23,265 bases of DNA, taken from NCBI GenBank assembly GCA_003427395.1, contig BFEA01000316.1:1511564-1534828 (forward strand). Reading direction: 5' to 3'. Below the pieces are notes generated by a model. The model did not search any database. It was given only the letters and a program-made list of their open reading frames with translations, and had not been told where the DNA came from. The position numbers were made by a program, and so were the translations under genes. Positions 9,071 through 17,699 of this stretch are shown piece after piece; positions within the stretch are counted from its first letter, which is position 1; every line of letters begins with the position of its first letter. Source of the stretch: Chara braunii. Lineage: Eukaryota; Streptophyta; Charophyceae; Charales; Characeae.

Positions 9071-9284
9071 AAGCAAGAAATGAGAGGTCAATAATGATAA
9101 AAGAAAAAGAAAAAAAGGTTGATGGTCAAAATGTTTGGATGAGCGAGACCTATCTCAAGGCCCAACTCTTTTGCAGGGACTCATGAAGAGACCTCGGTGG
9201 GTATCATAGGAGAGTAGGTCGAGAAAGTTGACACTATAAAAGAAAGATCGGATATTGCAAGAGCAAAAAAATCGGAATAAATAA

Positions 9285-10189
9285 TTACATATTTAAAATG
9301 GTCACAAGTTAACAACTTCTTGAATGAATACGAGTTATTTCGTCTCAGTTATGGTTGGACTGACAGACAACGATTTAAACACCTGCTATCATATCGTGAT
9401 TCTGACTCAAGGTTGTCTGTCCAAGAGTTGTTGGAAGAGGCAACAACATGGGAAAAAATCAAAGAAATAATGAAAAAAGAGTTTGAGAAATATTATGTTC
9501 CAACCATTGTCAAAGATCCCATATCAGAAGAGCTACGTATGATACCTTTAATGTTTTTCTTCAGACATTTATCCGAACAGTCAGAAGAACTTCATATTTA
9601 GATGAGACTCAGAGATGTCATATTTTTTTGACTAACTTCATTAACAATGAAAGAGAGATGGTTATGAAACAGACCCTAAATTATCATCTCAGATAGGACG
9701 AAATGGTTGCAATAATCACAATTCTACCGACTGTGTCACATAAGAATTGGTCACTGGATCAAATCGGTACTTTGACTAAAGCCTGGGAAACAGAGAATGA
9801 CCTGAGCAGAGAGAACAATTGAAGCACTGAAAACATTGTTCAACGAGTTATGACCAATTATATGCCTGCCAATCTTGCTCTGAATGAGAAAGGAAAAAAA
9901 AACAGAAAGTGAGGATGAAGAATATAATGATGATGATGATGATGGTGATGATGGTTATGGAAAGAGAGAGAACTCTTCCAGATCTAGAAGAAATAATGGA
10001 AATGGCGGTAAAGGAAACAGGAAAACAAAGAAGTATAATGATCGTCCAAGAAAGAGCTTCGTCTGCTACTATTGTGGTGAAGGAGGTCATACCACCACTT
10101 ATTGTAAACCCTTGGAAGAAGATGTGAAAAGTAGGGTAGCTAAAAATAATGCAATGAGTTACGTTTGTGATAGTTCATGGAATAAGTGA
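9285..10189 (+). pseudogene. gag: gag remnant with CCHC zinc knuckle
   Basis: Gag is the structural protein that forms the cytoplasmic particle and binds element RNA. The best-preserved part is 9320-9601 (93 codons), reading LNEYELFRLSYGWTDRQRF and TTWEKIKEIMKKEFEKYY, the helical W--+K--+---F pattern of the retrotransposon gag domain. A stop at 9599-9601 and frame changes in 9602-9880 break the middle. The last part, 9884-10189, has an acidic run (DDDDDGDDG, about residues 16-23), a basic Arg/Lys/Gly/Asn-rich run, and a perfect C-X2-C-X4-H-X4-C knuckle, CYYCGEGGHTTTYC, at 10064-10105. The order capsid-like helices, basic linker, zinc knuckle is normal for gag. It precedes the protease region by about 600 bases. 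Confidence 0.75.
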
Positions 10190-10719
10190 TCCCAGACATC
10201 CAAGAGGTATGATACCTCTTATTCTTAAACATAAAGAAAAAATAAAGAGAAAAAAAAAACGAGAAAGACTAATGTAAATCTTCACTTTTTTATTGGTGAG
10301 TTGCCTGAAGAACTTGTGTGAAAGTCTGATGATCCTTCAACCGTAATTGATTTGCCTTTACAGTTCTTGACACTAGTCGAAAACTTTTCTGATTAAGCTT
10401 CTTCAGGTGGTCCTTTACCAGACTTTAATCCTACCCCTCAGAACTTCTATGAGTTGTGAAATTTCCTTCTGGTGGATCAACTTGTTCAATTAACATGAGG
10501 TCTGTTGAAGGTGACTTGCCGTTAGAAGTTATCATGAAACCTCTTATAGTGATTGGGGAAGTAAGAAACCTTCAAGCGAATTTGACACCTCATATGATCG
10601 AGGAAAATAAAAGAAGAAAAATTGAAGAGATCCTGAATGACATTCTCGATGATCAGAAACATCCTTCCTCTAGAAAGTATAAACAAGGGAAAAAAAAAAA
10701 AAAAAATTCTCAAGAGTGA
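10190..10719 (+). pseudogene. gag-protease linker remnant
   Basis: An A-rich stretch (10230-10270) with stops is followed by an 87-codon open frame (10456-10719) with KIEEILNDILDD and a poly-lysine run encoded by an A tract (10691-10706). It is in the + direction between the zinc knuckle and the protease. No catalytic motif is present. It is probably the polyprotein spacer before protease. A-tract slippage could have shifted the frame. Confidence 0.4.
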
Positions 10720-11010
10720 ATTGAAAGATGAAACTGTGATTACTGAGGTGATCACAAAAATATTAGAATAAACAGAAGTAACTCTATCTTTTAAGGAGGC
10801 AATAACTTCAGCACCCCAATTGAAAGAGGAACTCAATAAATTATTTGGAAAAAAAAAGGTGGAGGTCAACTACTTGGGGACAACTTTTCTTGCACAAGTG
10901 GACAAGTCGTTGTCAGGATGTAAGATGAGATATGCAACTATGGGTTGCGAATATTTAACTATTTATGTCAAACAAGTGAAGATCCGAGTCTTAATAGACA
11001 CTGGACAACT
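10720..11010 (+). pseudogene. pro: Aspartic protease remnant, N-terminal part with DTG
   Basis: The frame 10820-11086 reads NYLGTTFLAQVDKSL, then MGCEYLTIYVKQVKIRVLIDTG, with the retropepsin active-site triad D-T-G at 10997-11005. Upstream, SFKEAITSAPQLKEELNKLF in the neighbouring frame is the helix that precedes protease in such polyproteins. Protease would cleave the Gag-Pol polyprotein during particle maturation. Straight after DTG the reading frame becomes the reverse complement of downstream sequence (see the fold-back), so the residues that normally follow the active site are missing. The remaining open frame to 11086 is an artefact of the inversion. Confidence 0.7.
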
Positions 11011-11098
11011 TTCATTTTATGAAAGAATAGAGTATCCAATATGCAATCATGATTCAGATCTGGTACCACAAATCCTAACAGTCTAACATACATTATAC

Positions 11099-11136
11099 CT
11101 GTCTCTTATACACATCTAGATGTGTATAAGAGACAG
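11099..11136. other. Nextera mate-pair junction adapter (contaminant)
   Basis: CTGTCTCTTATACACATCT (11099-11117), the 19-base Tn5 mosaic end, is followed directly by its reverse complement (11118-11136). This 38-base pair of ends is the junction adapter of Nextera mate-pair libraries. Translated on the minus strand it gives the well-known contaminant peptide PVSYTHLDVYKRQ. Matching sequence (GTCT-ACATACATTAT) occurs on both sides, so reads from the same locus were joined across it. It is not biological. Confidence 0.98.
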
Positions 11137-11150
11137 GTCTTACATACATT

Positions 11151-11498
11151 ATCCCCACCTTAATTGACAAATTGTCAATGAAACCGGCTAGATAAAGATC
11201 CCCAACAATATTACTCAATATGTATTTTGTGGGTCTGTCAAAATAGTTAGGCCACGAACCTCTATAGTCTTCTGGGAGAGGAATTATCCCCACCTTAATT
11301 GACAAATTGTCAATGAAACCGGCTTGATAAAGATCCCCAATAATATTACTCAATATGTATTTTGTGGGTCTGCCAATCGTTAGGTCACAAACCTCTATAG
11401 TCTTTTGGGAGAGGAAATTAACAATATTGCTCAATATATATTTTGTGGGTCTGCCAATAGTTACGCCACAAACCTCTATAGTCTTCTGGGAGAGGAAA
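11151..11498. repeat. Tandem 135-bp protease-segment repeat (2.6 copies)
   Basis: Units begin at 11151 and 11286 with ATCCCCACCTTAATTGACAA. A third unit, lacking about its first 55 bases, spans 11419-11498. Each still encodes, on the minus strand, the protease segment RPTKYILSNI-GDLY-AG. The units differ by a few bases, as separate copies of an element would. This suggests that reads from several copies were stitched together. Confidence 0.8.
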
Positions 11499-11518
11499 TT
11501 TTCTCTCCCAGAATACTA

Positions 11519-11760
11519 TAGAGGTTTGTGGCCTAACTATTGGCAGACCCACAAAATACATACTGAGTAATATTGTTGGGGATCTTTATCTAGCCGGTTT
11601 CATTGACAATTTGTCGATTAAGGTGGGGATAATGTATGTTAGACTGTTAGGATTTGTGGTACCTGATCTGAATCATGATTGCATATTGGATACTCTATTC
11701 TTGCATAAAATGAAAGTTGTCCAGTTTTTCAGTCATGAAGAGTCTTTTGATTGACATATA
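11519..11760 (+). pseudogene. pro: Protease remnant, C-terminal part
   Basis: In the sense direction the sequence reads RPTKYILSNIVGDLYLAGFI, then VRLLGFVVPDLNHDCILDT, then LFLHKMKVVQFF. The V-DL-HD-ILG-like segment is the flap-distal and helix region near the end of Ty3/gypsy proteases. Here the glycine that usually follows IL is aspartate. A frame passing TAG at about 11759 continues as DRETGQQKTFMVC. Together with the DTG part upstream this forms one protease split by the fold-back. Confidence 0.6.
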
Positions 11761-12539
11761 GGATCGAGAGACCGGTCAACAAAAAACCTTTATGGTTTGT
11801 ACCTCCCGTCATCATAAACATCGATTGTTTGCTGATTCGATCAGAAGATAATAATTGGTTGAGGAGAGTAGGAAATTGAAAGGGAAAGGTAAAAAAAAGA
11901 TTGAGGAAGAAGTTTCAGTGAATATTAATCAAATTTATAAAATAATGAAGGCTCTTGGCAAACTGAAAAGTCAAGATGAACAGATTGAGGACTTTAACAA
12001 GACCGTAGAATCTGCTAAGAGTGAGAAAATGAAATTGCGGTTTGCATCAACTCTTTCTTTTTTAGGAAAATAGTCAATGAGTCAAAGAGAACCTACAAAC
12101 CCAAAGGGATAAAAACAAATCTGGTGACCGTTTAATAAAGAAGGATTATAATGAGGCATTGGAGAAGGAAATGAGAATCCTCAAAGCATTAAGAAAGTTG
12201 ATAAAATTGGGTTAAAGAGTTACTAAATGAAGACTTGACACCATGAAGATTGACTCAAATCAGTTTATCTGGCCTAAGAAGAAGGAATATGTCGTTAAAG
12301 TATGTCAAAAATTCTCTGATGCATTTTTTTTTAATGATGAAGAGAGAGAGCGACTAGATGTGAATATGTTCAAGATCAATAAGATTTGTAGAGTAGATCA
12401 TATTTCATGGAATGCCAAACCAACTAAGTATGCCCAAAAGGAAGAGGCAGAGGTAGTTAAGTATCTTGACAAAATAATTGTTTCTAATGTTGCTTAACTT
12501 GCTGACGGACTGTATGCTAATAATTGATTTTGCTTCTGG
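11761..12539 (+). pseudogene. Protease-RT connector remnant
   Basis: Two open stretches lie here. Bases 11855-12073 (72 codons) are lysine/glutamate-rich and read EEVSVNINQIYKIMKALGKL. Bases 12243-12497 (84 codons) read FIWPKKKEYVVKVCQKFSDAFFF, then EEAEVVKYLDKIIVSNVA. The second resembles the segment before the RT fingers, where an E-V--YLDKMI--G-I pattern is usual. Between them, 12074-12240 has stops and no clear protein. It is in the + direction with pol. Confidence 0.5.
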
Positions 12540-13260
12540 AAACCAGGGGGTGGTTTAAGATGGATACAAAATCTTCAAAAGCTCAACTTTGTCACGGTAT
12601 GTGATGCAGGTAACCTCCCTAATGCCGATCTTCTTTCCGAATCTTTTGCTGGTAGATGCATTTATTCATTAATTGATTTATATTCTGACTACGATCAGTT
12701 TTCCATTGATCCCACTAGCCGACTAATAACTGTCATGCACACGCCTAGAAGACTTTTATTCAAATGTGTGTAGTACCACAAGGATGGACTAATGGTGTGG
12801 CGGTGGTTCAAAGGGATATGATCCAAGTTATGCAAAATATTTCCCTTGAGATAATCAACCCCTATATTGATGATAATCTAGTGAAAGGACACGTAGTAAG
12901 AGCCGAGACTTTGGTTGGTGATGAAGTTAGAAAGTTTGCCTCAGAATATACTGAAGGTGTAAAACTGATCATGAAAAAGATTTACAAGTCTAACTTGATT
13001 GCTAGCGAACAAAAATCTCTTCTCTTTCATACGGAGGTAACCATCTTAGACTTTAGATGTTTCTCAAAGCGTAGGAGTCCCGATCCCAAGAAGATAGATA
13101 AGATCTTGAACTGATATTTGTCTTTCAAGTAAGTGTTAGATGTCAGGAGTTTCTTGGGTGTCTGTGGATTTTCAAGGACTTTTTATTCCTCATTTTTCTA
13201 CTCGTGCAGAGTTTTTAAGAGAGATGGTAAGACAAATGTTTTTTTTTCATGGACAGAGAA
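12540..13260 (+). pseudogene. pol: Reverse transcriptase remnant (YIDD)
   Basis: RT copies element RNA into DNA in the particle. From 12540 one frame reads WIQNLQKLNFVTV, SESFAGR, then SLIDLYSDYDQF with the first catalytic Asp at 12675-12677, then VMHTPRRL, and stops at TAG 12771-12773. A shifted frame from about 12764 continues CVVPQGWTNGVAVVQRDMI and NPYIDDNLVKG, with the catalytic Y-I-D-D at 12863-12874, and runs to TGA 13112-13114 (DPKKIDKILN). After another shift, 13133-13260 gives VRSFLGVCGF and FFSWTEKKQ, the thumb/connection segment. All palm motifs are present and in order, so this was a full RT. One frameshift and at least two stops now disable it. The PQGWTN and MHTP motifs suggest a Ty3/gypsy branch apart from the common plant lineages. 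Confidence 0.88.
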
Positions 13261-13580
13261 AAAACAGATTGCTAATGGTCTGAAGAAAGAGACCGTTGGA
13301 GAAAAATCTCTGATGCATATGTTTATGAGTTGGTCCTTGAAAAATAAAAAGAAAAAGAATAAAACGACTGATATGCCAGAATCAACGCAACAACTGTGGT
13401 TGTCCATGAACTGGGGGAAAACTCTGGTTCAAAGAATGAAGAAGAAGTTGAAAAGAAAGAAGAAGAAATTGTATTCGTTTTTGAAGAGGATGATGAAAAC
13501 TACAAAAAAATTGAGAAAAAGATGGAAAGAGAAAATATAAAAGAATACTACTGTAAAAATTTAAAGAAGAAGTCGAGACT
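13261..13580 (+). other. Lysine/glutamate-rich RT-integrase gap, no RNase H seen
   Basis: The roughly 110 codons between the RT connection and the integrase region are A-rich and give Lys-rich (frame of 13133-13540) or Glu/Lys-rich (frame of 13396-13665) translations. No RNase H acidic residues in motif context are visible, and the space is smaller than a usual RNase H domain plus spacer. RNase H has either decayed past recognition or been lost or displaced. Confidence 0.45.
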
Positions 13581-14768
13581 AAAGAGAGGACATCTCTTTG
13601 CGGATGGCAAGGGAAAACAACCTTCACTAAGAGTTGTGTGTGGGAAAAAAGACAACTATAAATAATTGCTTTTCTACACGAAAGGGTTGCCGGTGTCCAT
13701 AGTGTCGCGGAAATAATCTACTCTAAAACGACTAAGCTTTATTTCTGGCTTTGCATGAGAAAAATGATTTACATGTTCTGTAAATCATGTGTATTATGCC
13801 AGGAAAAATATACAACGAGAATGATTGAGCCTTTATTTCCTACTATCCTGGTAGAACCAGACAATCGAGTTCATTTGAATTTCATCACCATGCCTCTAGG
13901 CAAGGGAGGGATGAGGTACATACAAAACATGACATATAATTTTTGAGGATATATTGAGGCACAGACTATAAAAAGGAAAACAGCCGAACAAATGGCTAAG
14001 TAGAAAGATAAAATCTATCTTAGATACCCCTTCATCAAAGAGTTTGTTTTAAACAGAGAGTTTTAATTCACGAATGAGATTATAAAAAGAGCCACTCTCA
14101 GACTGAGTGTCAGAATTCGATACGTGATTACTTATCATCCTCAAGCAAATGCTCCAGTCGAGAGAGGTTACAAAACCTTAAAAGATTCGTTGATAAAATG
14201 GTGTGAGAGAATCTTGCCAATTGGTCCAAGGTAGTAATAACTGAAGTCTATGTCGATAACATTACTGTTAAGATAACTATTGGGTATGCTTCATTCACTT
14301 TGTGGTACAGTCGGTATGCTACTTTACCTATTGAGAGCATAGTCAAGACTTGGTCGAGTCAAGAAGGTCACAAGGAATATTCTCTCTCATAACTTTTTCA
14401 AATTCGAATGAGACAGATATCGGAAGTTGATCAGGAAGTGATGAATGATGCAGAGAATGACAACATGCAGATTATTAGATCAAGAAAACTGAAATAAGAA
14501 AAGGTACATAAGAAAAGAGAAACTAAAACTCGGCATTGTCCTTTTGTTTGACAATTCTCTAAAGACTAAGTAGACCAAACGGTTGGAGCCTAGATGACTC
14601 GATCCTTACAAAATTACAAGTGAAGCAGAAAACAAAGTCTGTTAGATATCCGAGATGGATGGTTCAAGAATTCATGATATGGTATCAGGGTCAACACTTC
14701 GAAAGTTTCTCTTCATGGATCCTGATGTAATTCCTATAATGACCACAAAGAGAGGAAAAAAAGGTTAG
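13581..14768 (+). pseudogene. int: Integrase remnant (HHCC finger, core, GPY/F-like end)
   Basis: Integrase inserts element DNA into the genome. LFADGKGKQPSLRVVCG (about 13597-13647) leads in. After a frame change the zinc finger reads LHERVAGVHS (His at 13677 and 13698) and CKSCVLC (Cys at 13779 and 13788). The core follows: HLNFITMPLGKGGMRYI at 13872-13922, KTAEQMAK, KEFVLNREF, and YHPQANAPVERGYKTLKD with the catalytic Glu at 14160-14162. The first catalytic Asp is Asn (AAT, 13878-13880), and no Asp is visible at the second position (about 14046-14060). Stops at 13944, 13998-14003 and 14064 add to the damage. Bases 14604-14768 read PYKITSEAENKVC, a TAG, then ISEMDGSRIHD and RKF, matching the C-terminal GPY/F module. 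The domain order is complete but the enzyme is dead. Confidence 0.87.
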
Positions 14769-15198
14769 TCATCATGTACGAGAGCAGGTTCAAAGAATTG
14801 AGAAGAAGTACAGTGATACAATAAGACACTACAAAAACAAAAGTTTTAGCAGACTCTGATTACTCTTGCTGCCTTGCATTGTCAATTCAGTATGTCAATT
14901 TCTAGCATGTGAATTTTGGCACAAGAGACTTAAAAGAGAACCTTCAGACAATTTATGTTCATTTCTGCAAGTGACAGAACTAAGAGGATAAAAATATCAT
15001 TTGTGCAAAGCCACTGTCGATCTACGAGTGTCAAATCCCTCAGTGGGGAACAACCGTAAGGCGCAATGTAGTGAGAAAGTGGTGAAATATTCTCTTCCTG
15101 AATATTGATGCGGTGTCAAATTCAAAAAACTCGTGGCTGTGACACATCAAAATATAATCGGTATTATCCATGTAAAGAAAAGAAAGTTTGACGGACGT
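14769..15198. other. Non-coding start of 3' internal region
   Basis: AT-rich sequence after the integrase stop has no open frame of note and no repeat that I can see. It is the start of about 3.7 kb separating pol from the right LTR. Confidence 0.6.
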
Positions 15199-15380
15199 AA
15201 AAAGGTTTAACTTTATTTGACAAAGAGTTGTCGTTAGAGCGAATTCATATTAATTTACTAAGCTGCTTGTCCAAGAGAGTTATAGTGAAGAAAGTAATGA
15301 AAAAATCCTAACTTTGCTTGACCAGAGAGTTGTCAGCAAAAGGGTTTCGTGTTTCTTAACTAAGTTGTCTATCTTCTGTC
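15199..15380. repeat. Degenerate two-copy tandem repeat, about 100 bp
   Basis: TTTAACTTTATTTGACAAAGAGTTGTC (about 15204-15231) and CCTAACTTTGCTTGACCAGAGAGTTGTC (about 15307-15334) are followed in both copies by a related CTAAG-TG motif. The copies are well diverged. Confidence 0.5.
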
Positions 15381-15381
15381 T

Positions 15382-15680
15382 CAGATGAGGGAAGGGACCT
15401 CTCTGGGACCAGTATCTCGATACTTCCTTAAGGATGACGGGAGGTCTCTTGGAAGTATTCTCAAATGAGGGAAGAAACCTCTCTGGGATAAGTATCGCTA
15501 TATTTCCTTGAGGCTGACAGGAGGTCTCTTAGAAAATTATCAGATGAGGGAAGATACGTCTCTGAGATCAACATTGTATTCTCTTGAGGCTGAAGGGAGG
15601 TCTCTTAGGAGTACATTGTTGATTATTGTTTGTTGTTGTTCGGTGCCTCTTGAGACTTAAGGGACGTCTCTTGGAAGATG
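15382..15680. repeat. Tandem repeat, about 80 bp, 3-4 copies
   Basis: Units start CAGATGAGGGAAG at 15382, 15462 (one change) and 15541. Each contains ACCTCTCTGGGA (or a near form) and, near its end, GAGGTCTCTTGGAA. A partial fourth copy ends with GGGACGTCTCTTGGAAG near 15680. Tandem blocks of this kind are common in the 3' non-coding part of giant LTR elements. Confidence 0.85.
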
Positions 15681-16320
15681 TTTGTTCTATTACTTGGGGC
15701 ATGGGTAGTCTGCTTGTGGAATTTGACATGCTTGTTTGGCTATCTGTGCCTAGGTTTTTCTTCTCTGACCTAAGATGTCGTTGATTGTCGGGGCTAGCCA
15801 GAGCTTTACTGCAGTAGGTTGCAATCTGGTGGGGTCAGCAGGTCCACGACTCGAGTGTCGAATTCCGTAGTTGACTGAGGCTGACTCCGGGGGTCTGGTT
15901 TGTGAGGTCAAAAGGGGTCAGTTGGAACCCTACCGCAGTCAGAGGTTACAATCTAGTGGGTTCGCCAGAGCCCGAATCGTAGTTAGACCAGGTCCTACGT
16001 TCAAAATCTGGGTGGGGTAGCCAGCATCCTAAGCCGAAAACTAGTGGGGGACCGGTCCCCGAGCGCCACGGTCAAATCTTCGTATAGGGCAGTTGGACTG
16101 ACGAGAGGTTCACAGTCAGAGGGTGACCAAACCCGCTATAGTCTGGGTATCTTGGCGTCAGGCGCGCCAAAGGGTCACCATAATCGAGTAGTGGGTATGG
16201 TGGTCCTGACTTGGAGGTAGGTTAAAGGGGTTGTTAAGACAGATGGTCTGATTAATCTTGGCTTGAGGCGGGTCGAATGAGGGATGTCAGAATGATGGGA
16301 GGTCTTGTCACCCGTGACCA
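15681..16320. repeat. G-rich stretch with degenerate repeats
   Basis: The words GCAATCTGGTGGGGTCAGCAG (about 15820-15840), ACAATCTAGTGGGTTCGCCAG (about 15948) and AAATCTGGGTGGGGTAGCCAG (about 16003) are variants of one unit at uneven spacing. No reading frame is supported. Base use (G-rich on this strand) differs from the AT-rich gag-pol part. Confidence 0.5.
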
Positions 16321-16410
16321 TTGGTGGGTCAAAGCCATGGCAATCAATACTCCTGGTGTAAAGAACTGTTTATATTATTTATTATTTTATTATGGATCTT
16401 TAAACCACTA

Positions 16411-16609
16411 GTACCTTTGCCGCATGGGAAAATAGCGGGCCTGGGGTGGGCCTCCGACCTTTTCGGATGGCCGAAACGAAACGACGACCGCCGATCAGAT
16501 TTATCAATAGTAGCCGTCGTCGGGCTCGCCCTCCGAATTTTCAGGAGTTTAAGAAAACTGCCAGTTTTCCCTAATTTCCGAACACCGGGCGAGGTACTAG
16601 TGGTTTAAC
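16411..16609. repeat. GC-rich module similar to the left flank
   Basis: GC-rich sequence ends in CGAACACCGGGCGAGGTACT followed by AGTGGTTTAAC (16579-16609). It matches 211-241 at the left LTR edge with three mismatches. The frame 16321-16608 across it has no family signature, so I do not call it a gene. Confidence 0.55.
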
Positions 16610-16716
16610 TACTGTTTGATTACTTTTTGTCAGAGAGTTTGCATGTCGGGATTATGTTTGGTGGTTTGTGGAACTTGTTGTTTTGCAGGTTTAAGCGGGT
16701 TCACATAAAGTTCCTA

Positions 16717-16895
16717 GACCAGAGAAAGAAAAAGGGGTTTGGTATCCCCTTTATTTGTCTGAGAAGTTGAGGGCACGCCTCACTCAGATCAGAGAAAGAG
16801 AACGGGGTTTGGTATCCCCCCCTAGTTGCTTGAGAAGGTGAGAAGACGTCTCACTCAGGCCAGATAACAGAAAAAAGGTTTGGTATGCTTTGCCC
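16717..16895. repeat. Tandem repeat, about 70 bp, 2.5 copies
   Basis: Copies begin at 16717, 16787 and 16858. Shared words are CAGAGAAAGA, GGGGTTTGGTATCCCC and CTCACTCAG. The third copy is partial and more diverged (CAGATAACAG, GGTTTGGTATGC). Confidence 0.85.
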
Positions 16896-17069
16896 TCGAT
16901 ACTGCTGCCAACGAGTATCCACATAGCCAAACGTCGCATTGACAATATTCCTGAGATCCTCATCAAGGATGAGAGATGAGGTAACATTTTCACTGTAGAA
17001 GTTCAGGGAAAATTCAGATTTCAAGACACCAAAAGTCAAAGCCAACCGCAAATGAGAAAATTGAGACAT
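16851..17069 (-). pseudogene. Possible antisense ORF remnant in 3' region
   Basis: A 72-codon minus-strand frame starts with ATG and reads MSQFSHLRLALTFGVLKSEF, then SSLILDEDLRNIV, then YVDTRWQQYRGQS. The composition looks like ordinary globular protein, unlike neighbouring chance frames. No family is recognised. Plant Tat-lineage elements (for example Grande and Retand) carry an ORF in antisense between pol and the 3' LTR, so position and direction would fit. Length is short and there is no second copy to compare, so this is tentative. Confidence 0.3.
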
Positions 17070-17212
17070 AATCCTTCCTTAATCTATTTGGTGGCCGACA
17101 GAGCGGCTTGGTTCACGAGGAACCGACATCCCCAGCCTCAAGGTATTCAAGCACTTGAGCCAAGGATGTTATGAAGTACGGAATGGACCGATAAATCAAG
17201 AAAAGGAAAGAT

Positions 17213-17693
17213 TCAAAAATTCAAGGAAAAGACCTTGTGCTTATACAGGATGTAAATGATAGTCATGAACTCTATCTGGAGTAAAGCGAGGATAAAGAAA
17301 AAACAGTAGAGAGTGCATCTATTAAGCTGGGGCAAAGAAGCAGCCACACATGGGACAGAGGGCGATGGTGCAGACACAAATGCCTTACTTATTACTGGGG
17401 TGGTAGGTGCTCTAGGTAAATATGGAGGGGAGGAAGTGTCGGGAGCGCCGTAACACGCCTCGTATGTCTTTTGATAATATTGCATCCTTGTTGGGGATGG
17501 ATCGCTCTTGTACCACCCGGGGAATGAGTGGCGTGGGTAGGCTCTTGAGTGGGTCCCATACCCATACCTCTCTTCTTCCTCCTCCTTCGACCCGATGTGC
17601 CTTCTGGCACGGGGTGCTGGCTCCTCTGGAGCCTTCCCTCCTCTTCCACCTCTCCCTCTTTCCTATCCTCGACGTGCCTCGGACATGGCGCAA
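17213..17693 (-). pseudogene. Antisense Pro/Arg-rich frames, doubtful
   Basis: Three overlapping minus-strand frames cover this stretch: 17213-17485 with PDTSSPPYLPRAPTTPV, and 17392-17649 and 17412-17693, both basic. Bias in base composition (C/T-rich on +) can produce such low-complexity frames by chance. They could be the upstream part of the antisense ORF at 16851-17069. No family is recognised. Confidence 0.2.
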
Positions 17694-17699
17694 AAAAGT

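Larger units (their letters stand above)
10999..11725. repeat. Large fold-back (inverted repeat) interrupting protease
   Basis: The right arm 11499-11725 reads as the reverse complement of parts of the left arm. For example, GAATAGAGTATCC (11025-11037) pairs with GGATACTCTATTC (11688-11700), and the CTCTATAG blocks near 11475 and 11517 pair across a centre at about 11498/11499. The left arm also holds an adapter and an extra tandem unit. The outer edges share the short word ACTGGAC/GTCCAGT, consistent with a template-switch or join at microhomology. Given the adapter inside it, a misassembly is the most likely cause. A real inverted duplication is possible. Confidence 0.85.

Noticed and set aside
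9909-10127. Frame with a poly-methionine run
   Set aside because: It is the off-frame reading of the GAT/ATGATG repeat that encodes the acidic run of gag. The zinc knuckle is in the other frame.
10999-11725. Fold-back as a natural hairpin RNA or MITE
   Set aside because: It contains a sequencing adapter, is made of protease-coding sequence and has no target duplication, so an artefact is more likely.
13198-13627. Minus-strand Ser/Phe/Leu-rich ORFs
   Set aside because: Antisense of Lys/Glu-rich pol sequence. Composition follows from the A-rich + strand.
8000-14768. Reassigned stop codons (alternative genetic code) to explain stops in gag-pol
   Set aside because: TAA, TAG and TGA all interrupt conserved domains, frameshifts are also present, and one LTR copy has Trp where the other has TGA. 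Ordinary decay is enough.
15382-15680. CRISPR-like array
   Set aside because: The repeated units are degenerate and contiguous with no unique spacers, and the context is eukaryotic.
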